DNA from: Betaproteobacteria bacterium RIFCSPLOWO2_02_FULL_68_150 | Lineage (GTDB): Bacteria > Pseudomonadota > Gammaproteobacteria > Burkholderiales > SG8-39 | Direction of reading: 5' to 3' | Length of the DNA: 15,444 nucleotides | Assembly: GCA_001771975.1 (NCBI GenBank) | Contig: MERE01000001.1 | Location: 1-15,444, forward strand | Shown: one piece after another, positions 15,064 through 15,444 of the stretch | How positions within the stretch are numbered: the first letter of the stretch is position 1 | Layout: each line of letters begins with the position of its first letter | Notes under the pieces: model-generated | The model's input: the letters and a program-made list of their open reading frames with translations, nothing else | The model's database searches: none | What the model was told of the DNA's origin: nothing | Made by a program: the position numbers and the translations under genes

Positions 15064-15444
15064 ATGACCGACCTCTTCGCGAAGCCCGAGCCCCAGGCGC
15101 CGCTCGCCGACCGGCTGCGCCCCCGCGCGCTCGACGAAGTGGTCGGCCAGCGCCACCTGCTCGGGCCGGGCAAGCCGCTGCGGCTCGCGTTCGAATCGGG
15201 CAAGCCGCATTCGATGATCCTGTGGGGGCCGCCGGGCACCGGCAAGACCACCATCGCGCGCCTCATGGCGAAGGCGTTCGACGCCGAGTTCCTCGCGCTC
15301 TCGGCGGTGTTCTCGGGCGTGAAGGACATCCGCGAAGCGGTCCAGGCCGCGGAGCACGAGCTGGCGCGCTCGGGACGGCGCACGATCCTCTTCGTCGACG
15401 AGGTGCACCGCTTCAACAAGGCGCAGCAGGACGCGTTCCTCCCG
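15064..15444 (+). CDS. rarA: Replication-associated recombination protein RarA (MgsA), N-terminal part (cut by window edge)
   Basis: 127 codons from ATG 15064 to the right edge, open at the end. It starts MTDLFAKPEPQAPLADRLRP, then VVGQRHLLGPGKPLR, Walker A GPPGTGKT (55-62) and Walker B ILFVDEVHRFNKAQQ (108-122, Asp112 and Glu113). This is the RarA/MgsA/WRNIP1 pattern, an AAA+ clamp-loader-like ATPase that acts at stalled replication forks with SSB. The same-strand order ftsK-lolA-rarA fits betaproteobacteria. The 145-nt gap from lolA with two hairpins suggests that rarA may have its own control. There is no clear Shine-Dalgarno. Confidence 0.95.
   Translation, partial: MTDLFAKPEPQAPLADRLRPRALDEVVGQRHLLGPGKPLRLAFESGKPHSMILWGPPGTGKTTIARLMAKAFDAEFLALSAVFSGVKDIREAVQAAEHELARSGRRTILFVDEVHRFNKAQQDAFLP

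Overview
The window is GC-rich, densely packed bacterial chromosome with no mobile element, CRISPR array, tRNA or rRNA that I can see. The trxB/smr - crp-ftsK-lolA-rarA order, together with the protein sequences, points to a betaproteobacterium. That placement is an inference from gene order and sequence style, not from a search. Thirteen protein genes are supported: eleven complete, plus one cut by each window edge.

Left part (1-3735): a FadL/OmpP1-type outer-membrane protein (cut by the left edge) lies directly behind a DsrE2-type sulfur-carrier protein on the minus strand. A TusA sulfur carrier is divergent from them. TusA converges on a SulP anion transporter that carries a STAS domain and an extra cyclic-nucleotide-binding domain. 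TusA and DsrE2 are known partners in cytoplasmic sulfane-sulfur transfer.

Middle part (3837-9737): a CYTH-CHAD triphosphatase-like protein and a two-domain polyphosphate:AMP phosphotransferase (PAP, PPK2 class II) lie head-to-tail on the plus strand. A very unusual pyruvate-kinase-like protein faces PAP tail to tail. These three suggest a polyphosphate / ADP / ATP interconversion neighbourhood. A biotin/lipoate-ligase-fold-like protein is divergent from the pyruvate-kinase-like gene; at the usual lysine position its motif reads arginine.

Right part (9738-15444): smr and trxB form a minus-strand pair with overlapping ends. Divergent from trxB run crp-like regulator, ftsK, lolA and rarA (cut by the right edge). 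crp-ftsK-lolA look like one transcription unit: there is a 12-nt gap, then a TGATG overlap. trxB and the crp-like gene share a compact intergenic region in which two extended -10 promoters sit back to back on a 7-14-7 inverted repeat. The lolA-rarA gap holds a strong imperfect palindrome of 51 nt that does not look like a terminator.

No wholly new multi-gene system is evident. The most unusual items are the pyruvate-kinase-like enzyme (K+-independent-type lysine, enlarged B domain, no C domain), the ligase-like protein with Lys replaced by Arg, the CRP-like regulator with CRP-type DNA-reading residues but altered adenine contacts, the divergent trxB/crp promoter, and the palindrome before rarA.
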